Source: Artemisia argyi (taxonomy: Eukaryota > Streptophyta > Magnoliopsida > Asterales > Asteraceae). From it: a stretch of DNA of 64,000 nt. A model generated the notes under the pieces. The model was given only the letters and a program-made list of their open reading frames with translations. It had not been told where the DNA came from and did not search any database. Positions 46,131-61,505 of the stretch are shown piece after piece. A program made the translations under genes and the position numbers. Location of the stretch: the NCBI GenBank assembly GCA_030686995.1, contig CM060696.1, positions 10,088,487 through 10,152,486 of the forward strand, given 5' to 3'. Every line of letters starts with the position of its first letter. Position 1 is the stretch's first letter.

Positions 46131-47180
46131 AAAAAGTTTCTTTCATTATTCAAGCAGGATGCTAGGTGGCTTAAACTTGGAGCCTCGCATCTAGAAGGTT
46201 AAGGAAGAACTATACTATTGCTATGAGTAAGCATGTGCTCGAGATAAAAGAACACATTAGTATCATCAAGAATCAAGAAAATAGTAATCCCTCTACATCT
46301 TGTATGTCCTATATGATGAGTATAATCTTCAATATTCCAAGGCATATCATAGCTTATAACATGAGCCACATTTTTTATATGAGTACCAAGTCATGCAAGA
46401 TCAGTAGCAACTAATGCATCAAATAATTTTATCATGACACGATTAAGACTAATCTCTCATTACTCATGCGACTTGCCATCATGCAAAGTTGTCACACGGT
46501 AACCTAAATGTCTCTTCTTATACAATGCGATGGCCTTCTTATCCTCAAGATCATGCAGTAGTATTATTTGCATTTTCAACTTTCTTCACATTTGTTGCAT
46601 CTTTACATTTATAGACTACTCTTCATTCTCTACATTTGTTGCATCTGGTCTTCGGCCTCTTGGAAACATTAAATCCTTGCACAAGGTAGGCAATAAATGT
46701 AATCTAAATAAAAATCAAAACAAAGATCCGATTAATCTTTAAATAATAACATGGTTACATGTAAATAAGTAAACATGTGTTAATGTAAATACGTAAAACC
46801 AAACTAACATGAAACAGTTACCTTTCTCTTTCTCTTTTTTAGTGGCTTTGTTGCTAGTTCCATCTGAATGGTTTTATATTTAAGCAATGTCTCTTTAGGA
46901 TCACTACTTTACATATATCCTAAATAGATATGAAACAATTATCAAATACATGCATGGATACTATCCTTACTGCTCTGAGATCCTAGAGTGGTTCAGTTGG
47001 ATGATTATGTGGTAGGGAGTGCATAACAGGTAAGTTGGGGTTGAATGATTGCTACTTTTTTTTTTATAATACTTCATTTCTTATATTTGTGAGTTGAGAT
47101 TTCTTAGGAAAGATATAAGGCCATGAAGTTCTTTTACTAAAAGATAGTCGTAGATGTTAGTTGTCCATTTGCAACGATCC
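46131..47180. other. Duplicated segment, unit 2, uninterrupted
   Basis: Matches 26410-26637 joined to 35938-36757, showing the pre-insertion state of the gypsy target site. The SINE-like stretch recurs at 46984-47057. No gene seen. Confidence 0.85.
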
Positions 47181-49045
47181 ATGGATTTTGAAAATTACCA
47201 AGAAGGGCAATCTATGCAACGACCATTACTTTTTGAAGCAAACGGTTTTATTTATTGGAAAAACTTCTTTGAAACTTACGTGAAATCAAAAGATATAGAT
47301 ATATGATATATAATTATTGATGGTGATAACAAGCCACTTTTAAGGATGTTACAAATGGTAAAGATGAGGATAGCTCACTTACTAAACATAATGCAGATCA
47401 AAAGAAGTTGATTGCTAAAAATAATGAAGCTAAAATGATACTTTACAATGCTTTACCAAAGAAAGAGTATGAGAGTTTTTATGTGTAAAACCGCTAATGA
47501 AATTTGGCAATCTTTGATAGTTACTCATCAAGGAAATTCACAAGTTAAAGACAACAAAATTGATCTTCTTATTCAACAATACGAACAATTTTCTAGTCCC
47601 GAAGATGAGATTATTGATTGAACATTTGCTAGATTTAACACTATTATTACTTCACTTAAAGCACTTGATGAATCCTTTTGTAGCAAGAATTTTGTCAGGA
47701 AATTCCTTAAAGCACTCCATCCGAAGTGGAGAGCCAAAGTAACCGCAATTGAAGAATCTAAAGATCTTTCAAGCATGTCACTTGACGAGCTAATTGGAAA
47801 TCTCGAGGTTCATGAAATGGTTATGGAAAATGATTCGGAAATATTTAAAGGCAAGAAAAAAAAATTCAAGTCCATTGCCTTAAAAGCTAGAGTTCAATCA
47901 AGTAATGATGAAGAGTCTAGTTCGGATAGTGACGATGAAGAATATGCCATGGCCGTTAGAGACTTCAAGAAGTTCTTTAGAAGACGGGGGAAGTTTGTAA
48001 GGCAACCTAGAGATGACAAGAAAGCCCTCCGAAAAGATCGTGATGTTAAGAAGGGAAAGGGTAAAAGGAAGTGCTTTAGGTATGGAGACATAAGTCATCT
48101 CATAGGAGAATGTCTAAAACCACCCAAAAGTAAAACTCAAAAAGCTTTTGTAAATGGTGCTTGGAGCGATAGTGAAGATGACGACGAGGAGCCAATGAAT
48201 GACGAGATTGCACTCATGGCTCAAATGAGGTACAATCCGATTCATCTTGTTCTTCTATTGATGATGACACATTGCAAAACGAATATAACAAACTTTGTGA
48301 ACTTAGCTTGAAAATCATAAACAAAAACAAATTTTTGAAAACTAAAAATGAATTTTTGGAAAATGAAGTTTATGAATTAAAAGAAAAGGCTAAGAGGTTA
48401 GAAAAGAGTAAAAGCATTGACACAATGTGCAAATTGTGTCAAGAGTTTAAACTTGAAATTGAAAGGCTTAAAATTACTCAAAACGATCAAATAAAACAAA
48501 CCACAAAGTTTAAAAGATTCGATAAGAGTATTTCTTGTGTGGATGAAGTAATGAAACTTCAAAAGTCACCATTTGATAAAACGGGACTAGGATTCATGAA
48601 GTTAGGAACATTAAGTAATCTAACAAAACTAGACGAAAAAGTACAAGAAACTGCCAAAACTGTTGCAGGCTCTCACAGACCAGACGGAACCAAAAATTTG
48701 GTTCCGCCCGTTGAACCCAAAGGTTCCGCGAGGCCTGCTGCAGAACAGAAAATTTCAAACTCCACTCGTACTGAATTTGTTAAAGTCACAAAAAGACCTA
48801 GTACTAGTTCAACAGAAACTAAACTAAAGCCTGCTATTAAATTAGGAGTAGGACTTGCTAGAATTGAGTTTAGAACCAAAGCTACTCAACCAAGGACTAA
48901 AACTCCTATTCCCAAACGCCCCTTTCCAAAGAGCAACTACAACTCACAACCAAACTACCATCACGGTTGGAACCAAAATGTACCTAGACATTATCAAAAT
49001 CCAAATTACATGTCATGGAACCCGTATCTTCCATTTCCATACATG
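47181..49045 (+). pseudogene. Ty1/copia (SIRE-like) gag, unit 2, decayed
   Basis: Second copy of the gag, from ATG 47181. It has an early TGA (about 47306), small deletions near 47330 and 47470, another TGA near 47620 and a 7-bp deletion near 48220, so it is dead in several places. The central A run is in frame here (9 A). The knuckle reads CFRYGDISHLIGEC. It extends about 570 bp further than unit 1, through a coiled-coil-like KEKAKRLEKSKSIDTMC region and a basic, Pro/Gln-rich tail (TKATQPRTKTPIPKRP) to about 49045, where MITE sequence begins. Confidence 0.87.
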
Positions 49046-49059
49046 GATCTTTTGAGCTT

Positions 49060-49440
49060 ATATATGTTTTTTATGTTATAATAAGCTTATATAGGTTGAA
49101 AAGTTTTAAAATAAATCACAAAAAGGGAGCTTATGAAACATAAGCCTAAAATCAAATAAGACATAAGCCGTTGTTTCGGCTTAGATAGCCGGCTTATTAT
49201 TTGGTTTTGGGCCCATAAGCTCAATGGCTTATTTTGAAACTTTTCGAATTATATAAGCTTATTGTAACATATGAAACTTATGCAAGCTGAAATGATTCAA
49301 AATAAACCTTAAAAAGTGAGCTTATGGAATATAAGCCCAAAATCAAGTAAGCCATAAACCAGCTATATAAGCCGAACAAACACCCCATTACCCTTATGGA
49401 TGTTTTCATTTTAGTTCAAACACATTTCGGTTATTTATTT
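49060..49440. repeat. Partial third copy of the Tourist-like MITE / Bet1 promoter segment
   Basis: Matches about 24870-25220, up to AACAAACACCCC and the following GTTTTCATTTTAGTTCA. It opens unit 3 of the duplication. Confidence 0.75.
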
Positions 49441-49465
49441 ATTTATTTATTTATTATTATTATTA

Positions 49466-49829
49466 CTAGTTATAATTCCAGCACACGCGCGGGGTTTTTT
49501 TTTTTTTTTTTTTTTTTTTTAGTTTTTTGAATCATATATTTTTATTTATTAAAAAAAATAATTTAATCTTTTTTTGTTTGATTTATGATGTTTAATTATA
49601 ATTTTTTATTATTAAAGATAATTATTTAAAAATTTTAATCCTATTGTTAATTGCATATTACCTATATTTTTTGTATTTATCTTATACTTGTGTTATGAAT
49701 AAATATAAGATGTTACCTAATAAGAAAATAATATTTTTTTCAAATAAAATTATTACTAAATAAGGTATGATTTAATTTTTTTGAAATGGAAAAGTCTCCA
49801 CTTGGGGTTTTGTTTTATTATATAAAAGA
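49466..49829 (-). mobile_element. Short non-autonomous Helitron, copy 3
   Basis: 364 bp on the minus strand with the same TCTTTTATATAATAAAA start (49829) and ...AATTATAACTAG end (49466). It sits in a (TTA)n tract between A and T. A run of about 26 T follows the hairpin. Units 1 and 2 lack it, so it inserted after duplication. Confidence 0.85.
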
Positions 49830-49900
49830 TTATTATTATTTGAAATTTTAAGTATATATGTTTCTATTTATTTATTGTTTTTTGATAATGATTTTGGATT

Positions 49901-50613
49901 TGTGTGATTAAATTTATCCATGAGGATGAAGGAGGGTTGACTGACTTCAAAGCCATGAAAAGTCAAAACTAGACCTCGGTTTCACATAGCAAGACTAAAA
50001 GAGGATTTTCTTCGCTTGAACATCAATTTTAACACAATTTTCAAAAAATCATTTCACAATGGGGTGCTTACATCATTCTGGAATGATAGATGGATTGGTG
50101 ATTCTCCTTTAAAACACGCATTGGAAGATTATACGCTTTTGAGACAGATAAATCACGTTTAGTTAGCAGTCGTTGCCCTTCTTTTGACCATACCTCAGGC
50201 CTTGCGTGCCGATGGCATTGGAGAAGATCTCGTAGTGGGCCCAAATCCACTCAACTTACGAAACTTGAAGAGCTTACAGCCCATCTTCGTGTAACTGGTG
50301 GGCCCTACTTCTGATCATGCCTCATCAACAACAAAAGGGTCTTCAGTGTTAGTGGTATGCGTAACTACGTCTCAAAATTCTAAGGTCAAGGGCATGCCCC
50401 TACCTCCATATGGAATAAGTTTGTCCCAATTAAGGTAAACATTAAATCTTGGAGGATCGGTCAAAACCGGCTTCCAACTCGCCTCAACCTTGATCAATGG
50501 GGGATTTATCTTGATTCACTCCTATGTCTTTATTGTAACGAAGACCAGGAAAGTGAACTCCAACTGTTTGGAGCTTGTGAGGTGGCGTCTTCTTTTTGGG
50601 AAGTAGTTTTAAA
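49901..50613 (+). pseudogene. LINE 5' part, unit 3
   Basis: Matches 25316-26020, preceded by the same 17-bp site (49884-49900), and ends abruptly after the zinc-binding region (TTTTGGGAAGTAGTTTTA). The LINE 3' end is absent here. Confidence 0.88.
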
Positions 50614-53600
50614 TTTTTTAAGCAAACACACCTTCTTTGTATAGCACGACTTCAAAACTTGTAACACTGATGGATGCTCAAACTAATTACAAAAATGCTA
50701 AAAAAAAATTAAAAAATGCTAAAAAGAACTTACGTATTTCTACAAACTAATTACAAAAATGCTAAAAAGAACTTACGTATATCTACAAATCTAAACACAT
50801 GCGTACATGTGCAAATGTCAAAACTTTGGCCAACAATAAAAAAATAACACAAAACTAATTAGAGATGCTAATACGCTCTACTAAATTATATCAGCAAAAA
50901 AGAAAAAGAAAAAAAGAAAAAAAAGAAGAAAAAATAATAAATAAAAATAAAATAAAATAAACAGAATCTCAATGACTATCTATAACATTTAATCCAACCG
51001 GAATTTGAGATGTTCATTCCATTTTTTTTAAACCAACGAGGCATGCAGAACCCGTGCTACGCACAGACTTTTTATCTAATTGTTAATCGCGTGTACTATT
51101 TCTGTGTATTGACGAGTGTATGCTTATTTATTGTTTATTATGTTGTATGAAATGTTTTTACTTTGTTTTATAAAAATTTTAAAATGTTTTATGTTGTTTT
51201 GGTTTTGTCATTTTGTATTTTATAAATGGGCTTTTGGTTATTAAGTTGTGATGCGTTTTATGCAATAAAAAACATGACTTTTGTTTTTTTTTCGCCTATT
51301 ACTTAACCCAACAATACTTGTCCATTAGACGGTTTTTGCATGGTAATACGAAGCACACGGGGTCTATCTAATTGGTCATAGTTTAATTTCTGTTAAATTT
51401 TTTATTTATTAAGTTTGTAAGTTGTGATTGTAACACATCTTTCATAAGTACGGCATTAGTTGTTTGGTATTTTTTTATTGAATCTTTTTATAACATATCA
51501 GTCTTTATATATAAACGTTATGATACAAAACTAAAGCTAAGTTATAACTTTTTTTATGATCTTTAGCATGATAATGGTTTGCATTTTGTAAGTGATGGCG
51601 TTTTTTATTTAAAAGGTAAAGTATGAGGGTTTTTTTGTTATATTTGCAAATAAATTCTGCATGAAGTGTATTCTAATAATAGTGTCTATTTTGTTATTCT
51701 CTTAATGTTTTTGTAAACGTAACTATTTTATTGAGCTATTTTGTATAAGTTTCATGTTCATTTACCCGTTTACACATGTTACTTTATGCTATAAGAAATT
51801 TACCATGGTCTATGGATAAAATAGTTTTGCTATGCACACTCAATTACAACAGTCTTGGTTGTTTCTTAAGTAGATCATAAATTAAATCTTTAAAGTTGTT
51901 TTATGCAACTATGCTCACATTTAATTTTTTGTGTCAACAAAATTTCTATACGCTTGTAAACATCTTTGTTTGAAGAATATAGCATAATACATTATTTTAA
52001 CATCCGATTCTTCATAATAAAAACATAATTTAATTATTATTTTCATAATAAAAGTCATCTCATTACAATGAGGGAACGAATCAATAATCATAAATCTTCA
52101 TATAATATAGAAGAAAACATAATTCTATACGTAGTAACATTTTATAAGAAAATACTTTTGAGAAAAATCAAATTGTAAAAATAAATTTCGGTATCATTTT
52201 GTTTACAATCCCCGTAAAAATTAGTAGTCCAAAATACAATTCATTATACCAATAAAATAATAATCATACCAATTATGCATCTAAAAAATGAATTTCGGAT
52301 CAGTATGGTTTAATTTCATGCGTAAACACAATATAACTATTGAGTATATTGTGGCAACCCCTATGACTAATTGACTATATGAGATAAGAAGTTGTAAATA
52401 CTTCTAAAAATGTCAACTCTTAAGTCGTGATGTATTAAGTGCTTTATTTGTCCCAAATTAGTTGTCCACTTTTAAAATGCACAAACTTTTAAAAAATCTC
52501 AATCAATCAAATATCATATTTATCCGCATATTCCTATTGGTTGAAAAATGAACAATTAAAATAGGCTATTTCAAAATGAAAATATGAAAAATTATTTTGG
52601 GACGGAGATGGTATAGCCCAATAAATGTAGTGCTATTCTTGGACATAATTTTTGGTGAACCATGAAGATCGAGACACGATAATGAAATTTACAATTGATC
52701 GTCCTTGTGTATACAACTCAGTAACCTTATAGCTTATGGCTGGTCATACAACTTTGGAAACTTAATCTTTTCTAGAAACATATAAAAGGCTATACGAAAT
52801 CTTTAATGAGTGAGGTCACATAATTAACCAACCATAAGCTTTATTTGCAGCATGAAAAAAGGATAGCAATGCAATTTAGTCACAAACCTATTAAAAAAAA
52901 AAAAAAATGTGCTACCTGTATGTCCAATTGTCGGCCCATCATGTGTGTATGCCCAGTCCAATTAAGCGAATAGGAAGTGCAAAACAATATCTAACTTTAC
53001 GGTATTAAGTCAATACATACCCTAATTTTTAAATGTCAACCTTTCCGTTCATTAAAATCTTTTAGAAGAATCAATCCGAGTGAGTTAATCATTTACTTTT
53101 CATTTCTCGATTTGATACATTTCTGTTTGAGCTTTCAATTTTAATTTCGAGGACAAAATTTTTTTTTTAGAGGGGAAGAATTGTAAAACCCTAAAATCCG
53201 TTTTCCTAAATTCCTATATAATTTGAAATTTTTCTAAGTTATGAATACGATTAATAATAGAACTAATTATATGTTAATATATATACACAATTAATTAAAA
53301 AGATAACCCAAGTAAATATGACTATAGATAAAATTGTTACAAAAAATCTAAGACTTTCCTATACCCTTCAAAATTCAGTACACATTTTCTCAGCCTTTAA
53401 AACATATGACTCACTATTAATGTCAGTTAAGAATCCACAAATTTCGGTCCTACAATAACTGAATAAAGCACATAACCGATACAAATTGATAACACAATCA
53501 AAGCCCAATTAAATTGCCATTATTATCTTCCGTAATTGCATATTATGTGCCCCTCTTGAATGTGTAATCACATAAATGGTAAAAGATGTATTTATGGGAA

Positions 53601-54021
53601 ACAGATTGAAAATTTACCCGTATTTAAATGAGTCGAAACACATGTAGCATGTTGGGCAGCTACCTCAGTGAACTAAACTTCAGCTATGTGTGCAAGTGAG
53701 CAAAGAAGAAGAGATGCATAATGTAAGTATCAAAGAAGGAACATTTCATATACATTTCAGTGAACTAAACTTCAGCTATGTGTGCAAGTGAACAACATGT
53801 GTGCAAGTGAACAAACAGGTTGCAGAGTTGTAGCGAATTTACAGTTTGCTGGTATAACAGTAAATGATTTCTACTCATATACATTTCATTAAACACCTGG
53901 TGGGTGTCTCCTTCACAAAAGATGGAATATGCACGGTTACATATGAGCTAATAAAGGTTACAATCAGCAGGAGACAGGGGACATGTAGTTTGACATATAA
54001 ACAAACACTTTTGTTATTGGA
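50614..54021. other. AT-rich intergenic DNA downstream of the TNL gene
   Basis: No gene supported. A possible Helitron 3' end (CCGTGCTACGCACAG, then CTAAT) is at 51053-51079. A Stowaway-like remnant with TTTGTCCCAAATTAG and GGGACGGAGATGG lies at about 52445-52611. The phrase CAGTGAACTAAACTTCAGCT with its flank is repeated at 53665 and 53758. Confidence 0.5.
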
Positions 54022-57000
54022 CTACCACGAGGAGCCAATATATCCAAAACGCCCAACCAAGCTGATGGCCCCACCATGTTGTGATAAAGTTGGGAGGTCT
54101 TGTAACATACTCATGTTCCATATCCCCTCATAACCTTCATCACAAATTAGTCTTACACCACACTCCTTCACTTCAATATCTTTGTTATCTTCAAGAATAT
54201 AACCATTAAGAGTCTCTCCAAAACATAATGTTACAAAATTCTTAGCTCTCTTCCATTCCTCTGTATACCTCGTATAATGCAACCATACCCTATATGACTC
54301 ATTGATTTCTATTGAATTCCCAAACCATCTTCCTAAAACAGCTCCATCAAAGTTCTTTATAGAGTATACAAGACGTCGGTGAGTATTTTTTAGCTTAAAA
54401 ACAACGCACATTCCAAATCCCCTAAACTTATCCCAGCACCAATCTGATGGCAATTCGACCTTTACATTTTTTCCCTTACTTTTAATTGTAAACCACTCTG
54501 GGATGCTATTTCCACGATATATTATATCCATTTCCTTAATGGAACTTTCTGGAAAACGGAAGAATTCACATCTGTTATTCTGAATACATGCATCCCGAAG
54601 ATAAGAAGAAATAATGCTTGTAGAGCCTTGGGAAGTTATAGAAGAGTCAAGACACTGGGTCTCTGATATGGACACCTGGCTCTCAATGGCAACATTCGTA
54701 AACAGTTTTGGACAATTGCTGAGAAAACTGGACGTATTGATCATCATAGGGTCTTGGGATGATCCCGTAACTGAACCTAAGGAGGTGCAATGACTTGCAA
54801 AAACAGTACGTAGTCTAGCTGGAAGTTCGGGAAACACTTCTAGCTTCTTGCAATTATCAAGATGAAGTCCTTCAAGATGAGAAAGTTGTCTCAAACTTCC
54901 AGGCAAGCTAGTAAAATTGTTCCCTTCCAAGAACAAATATTTTAGACTTGATAAGCCTCCAATGCTCTCAGGCACTTCTAATAAATTGTTCCCTTTCAAG
55001 TATAAATATTTTAGACTTGATAAGCCTCCAATGCTCTCAGGCACTTCTAATAATTTGTTCCCTTCCAAGTTTAAATATTTTAGACCTGATAAGCCTCCAA
55101 TGCTCTCAAGCACTTCTAATAAATTGTTCCCTTTCAAGTTTAAATATTTTAGACCTGATAAGCCTCCAATGCTCTCAGGCACTTCTAATAAATTGTTCCC
55201 TTTCAAGTCCAGATCCTCTAGACATGATAAGCCTCCAATGCTCTCTGGCACTTGTACTAAATTGCAGTAGCTGAAATTCAGTTTCTTTAACATATGTAAA
55301 CCTGCCAATGAAACTGATCTTTGTGGATGTTGTTGTTTACTTAGTAAACCAAAAGGGCCACGAATTGAAGTCCACCATCTAGACCGGATACTCTCTTGTT
55401 GACCAAACAAAGGAAGTTCTGTTATGGAAGTTCGATCAATATGAAGCTCTGTTAAGCTTTCCATCTTGCCCAAGTCTTGAGGAAGTTTTTCCAGTTTTAA
55501 GCAACCCGAGAGAATCAGAATTCGAAGAGAAACCATTTCCAATTTGGAAGGGAAACTCTTAAGGCGTTTGCAGTTTCTCATATTTAAGACAACAAGCTTT
55601 TTAAGCATTCCAATAGAGGGGTGAACTTTAACCAAGTTCTCACAGCCTTCAAGAGTTAGCTCTTCAAGATTCTTTATCTCTGAGAAGTCAGGGGTACTTG
55701 TTAGGTAACAACAATACCGCAGCTTCATGAATTTCAACCTCCTAAAACACTAACAACAAAAACAAAAAGGAAAAGTTTTAAACACCCTAGTTGTTGTTAA
55801 ACAGGAAATATAACATGTGACAAAGTAATTATATTAGACCTTAGGTGTTGTCCAAAGATGCTTTATGTGGCTGTACGACAGGTTGATGCTAACAATGTTT
55901 TCCGGATAAAATTCTGAAGGTAAGAACTTTAAAGGCAATCCATGCCAATAAAGTAACCTTAATTTATTGGACAACAAATCCAGTCTTCCAGAGAAGTTTA
56001 CTGCAAATGGCTGCCAACGTCCATCGACTTTCGGAAAGCATATTTTTAGTATCCGCAAGTTTTTCATACGTGTAAGGGCTTGTCCATCTATGGGAATATT
56101 TTGACAGTTTTTCTTTAGCAAAAGGACTAGAACTTCAACTTCTTCTGCTACCTAGATACAAATAAACGATCATCAGATTGCACTACTTTTTATTAAAAAA
56201 ATAAAAAAAAATATAAAAAATCAATAAAGGCAATTGCTTATAGTCATACCTTGTTTACATTCACTACATCATAATCCTCTGATGAAATCCACAATCTTCT
56301 ATGAGTGTGCCTGAATTCTTCACGTATAATTTCCCTTGACATGCTTTGAATCAATTCATGCATTTGAAGACGATCAGCAGATACTGTTATTAGGAACTTA
56401 TCAGCTAGAACTTCAATAACAGCATTTGCAGAACAATGACAGCTGTCTAGTACACTTGCAGCAGAATCTTTATTTTCCCCAATGAAGGCACATGCAATGT
56501 CAAGAAACATTCTTTTCTGATCAGATGCCAAGCTATCAAAACTTGGTCGAAGTTTTTGTACTATCTCTGAATTAGGATATGTTTGGAGTCTATCCAACTC
56601 GCTTTTCCAAACATACACAGGCTTATCATACAATAGTCGACCAAAAACTTTGAGAGCCAAAGGGTGACCTTGCAAATATATCAGAATTTGGGAAGCAAGT
56701 TCTTCAAAATCTTCTGTAGGATGCCTTTTACCAAATGCATATAAACTAAAGAGCTCAAGAGCATTATAATAATTTAAAGCATCCATTTCATAAAGTTTAT
56801 CCACTTTATGAGACCTTAGCAATTGTTTGCTTTTACTAGTGAAGATAACAAGACTTCCAGGGAAAAACCAATCAGGTGAACTTGCTAGTGCTTCTAATTG
56901 CTCATGATCATCCACATTATCCAAAACAAGCAGGATTGGCTTTGATGACATCATCTTCTTTATTACCGTAATTCCTTCACCAACACTTGATATCTTCAAA

Positions 57001-57911
57001 TCTTCTACTTTCATGATCTTTCCAATCATATGGAGTTGGACTTGAATTAAGCCTCGTTGTGTTGTGACTTCTTTGACATCTTCACAAAAGCAACTTCCTT
57101 CAAAGTGGACATACATCCAATTATAAATAGCTTTGGCAAGGGTCGTCTTTCCTATTCCGCTTATACCACATATTCCAAGCATGTTAACCTTATCTGACCC
57201 AATGAAGCGTGACAAGTCTAATTTGTCGAAATGGATATCTATGCCAACAAGGTTCTCACCAACATGCAAGGGTCCGTCACATAATTTTTTGAGGATTTCT
57301 CTGGAAATGGAATCGATGAACTTGGACTCGAACCTAATTACCACAAAGACACAATAAGTAAGAGAAATTACATAGTGTCAAGCTTTACTAAAGCTACAAG
57401 ATAAAAACGAAAAAAAACAAGAAATTTACCCATTTGTCATGTCCTGGAGATCCCATCCGGATAAGTTAGCCGCCATGGTTAAAGCTTTCTTCCATTGATC
57501 CACCTCTGTTCTATTTGAAACATCATGTTTGGCAAATGCTCCAGCATAGCTCCCTGTCTGTTTCCTCACGACGTCAGGCTTAACATCATAAAAGATTATT
57601 TGAACCTCGTGTTTAGGCTTTCCCATTTGCTTGCACTGGAGTATTTTGACAAGTTCCCTCAAACACCATGAGGAAGAAGCGTAATTCTTGGAGAAGATAA
57701 CTAACAAAAATCTCGATTCTTCAATGGCTTTGGAGAGTTGAGGAGATATCTCTTCTCCTTTAGGCAACTCTATATCATCTCTAAAAACATGAATTCCTTT
57801 TTGCTTGAAATCATTGAACATGTGATCCATGAAGTTTTTACGGATATCATCACCTCTGAAACTTACAAAGACATCATATTTCCAACGATGAGGAATAGAC
57901 GTAGTGGCCAT
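54022..57911 (-). CDS. TIR-NBS-LRR immune receptor (TNL), four exons, 1201 aa
   Basis: Exons by splice signals and frame: 57911-57430, 57333-56250, 56151-55840, 55749-54022, all GT/AG. Exon 1 is a TIR domain (YDVFVSFRGDDIRKNF at 12-27, SSSWCLREL with Glu86, the NADase glutamate). Exon 2 is NB-ARC: P-loop GISGIGKTT (217-225), kinase-2 LLVLDNVDD (about 295-303), GHPLAL (about 383) and MHE in place of MHD (about 485). Exon 3 is the linker with the first LRRs. Exon 4 holds LRRs with five near-identical 23-residue units, then a C-JID-type domain (GNSIPEWFT). Family role: intracellular sensor of pathogen effectors that signals through TIR NADase activity. No stop or frameshift breaks it. Departures from consensus are DIR for DTR, TSKSKQLL in RNBS-B, GHPLA and MHE. 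Confidence 0.93.
54915..55259 (-). repeat. Five tandem 69-bp LRR units in the TNL gene
   Basis: Units at 54915-54983, 54984-55052, 55053-55121, 55122-55190 and 55191-55259, each encoding one 23-residue repeat of the form LKYLNLKGNNLLEVPESIGG. They differ by only a few bases; variation falls at the solvent-exposed positions after LKYL and around EG/KG. Confidence 0.95.
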
Positions 57912-59791
<1,880 letters not shown>

Positions 59792-60042
59792 AGGCTGGGC
59801 ATAGTCTTGACCGACCATGACCTGACCATATAAGTTTTCTCTCTTTGATGACCTGACGACGACCAAGTTGCCACAGTCGGTGACCAAGTTAATAAAAAAA
59901 TGTTGTAAAAATCGGTCAAAATTTTGACCTATTAGGGGATTGGGTCTTTGCTCGACTGACCATGACCGAATTGCCACATTGGTGACCGATCGATTTTTAC
60001 CTTGGTCGACCGATCCTCATGACCTTCGACTGTGCATAGCCT
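59792..60042. mobile_element. hAT-like MITE
   Basis: Ends AGGCTGGGCATAGTC and GACTGTGCATAGCCT are imperfect inverted repeats; the interior is rich in GACCGACC and GGTCGACC words. An 8-bp duplication is not clear. Confidence 0.6.
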
Positions 60043-61373
60043 AATGTATCTTAGAGTTGCGATCCTATAAAAAAGATCAAAATTTTTAAAAAAGTCTAAA
60101 AAGTAACAATGACGGTCGAATTTCCCATCCAAATCTCACAGTCCGGATTAAAAGTACACCTCCAAATACACCTCCTCCCCTCTTGTAAATTTACTTTTTT
60201 TAATGAAAAAAAAATTAAGTCAAATTGACAATTTAATCATTTGATCTGTTTTTATATATTCCCCTCAAACTTCACACATAACTTTTAAACGACAAACTTT
60301 TACAAAAAAACGATTTCACCATAATTTCCAGAATTGAATTATCTTTAATTTGATTTGCATTTTGATATATAAACCACAAATTTTTATTTATTACAATTAT
60401 TTTTTTGGATAGATTTTAAGTGGGTTATAAATTTCTTGAAATTTTCGCCATCCTATTTTTGTTTAACTTAAAGGTTCAATTACATAAACCTTAAAACACA
60501 AAAGTTGTAGATTTTTTACCGTTCTTTACCTATAAATTTGAATCACTCAATTTCAATATGATATGAGTGAGATATCACAGTTTGAAAATTGCATTTTATA
60601 CATATTTAGTGCACATACGGTGTTTGATCAAATGCCTAAAAGAGGTTTTTATTGAGAGCGTGGGGGCATCAATGATGTAGACAACTTTAAACATTTGACA
60701 ATGTAGTCTAAAGAGTTCACACCACATGTTATAATTGAGCTTGTCAAGATCGAGGGTCATGACAAGCTTGGTAACTCATGCTGAAGCTTTGTCAACAATC
60801 ACCAAGGTTGGTTTCGAGGATGGTGATGGGGTGCAGACGGAGCATCAATAACTATAGACTGGATGGACGAGCTTGTGAAAGATCACATAAAGCAACGAGG
60901 TTTTAAGATGCAAAGTCATAGGCGCTGCATCAAGGTGCTTTGCCCCGCAACTTCCCCAGCCATCCTTCTAGCTAATGCACCGCCGCTCAATATCATGAAA
61001 CTATCTCGACACTCAAACTATCTCGAAACTTAACAAACAAAGCATGGGGTAATTGCAGATTCACCGATGATGTGCTTTAGAACATCAAAATAGTCCAACT
61101 ATCATGAAACTCGGCAAACAAAGCAGGCGGTACTTGTAGAAGAACTTGTAAATTCACCAATGATGTGCTTTTGACATCAAAGTTTTAACACTGGTTCTTA
61201 AAGAAGTAATAATAGGCAGCTTATAGAAGAAGAAACACAAATGGATGAGCTTTAGTCGACTTTAGGTGGACTTTAGATGAAAACTGGTCGAACTTTAGTC
61301 GACTTTAGGTGTATAAGAAAAATAACGTGGAGAATTTTAAAGAAACAAAACAAACAATAAAACATAGGGTTAA
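60043..61373. other. Intergenic DNA, no recognised gene
   Basis: AT-rich to about 60600. 60700-61150 is more GC-balanced, with a frame reading WMDELVKDHIKQRGFKMQS that is not recognised, and an approximate direct repeat with AACAAACAAAGCA and CACCRATGATGTGCTTT at about 61030 and 61110. Confidence 0.5.
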
Positions 61374-61455
61374 GTCCACGGATTTACCATAAACTTTCTC
61401 AAATTTTCAATTGTAGGTAATGAACTTTGGAAAATACTATTATCACCATATCACC

Positions 61456-61505
<50 letters not shown>

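Noticed and set aside
54915..55250. CRISPR-like array
   Set aside because: Regular 69-bp repeats are in-frame LRR codons of a plant receptor gene, with no spacers.
54917..55274. Plus-strand frames of 108-117 codons opposite the LRR repeats
   Set aside because: Periodic shadows of the 69-bp repeat on the other strand.
60770..60960. Gene fragment with WMDELVKDHIKQRGFKMQS
   Set aside because: Possible relic, but stops on both sides and no family recognised.
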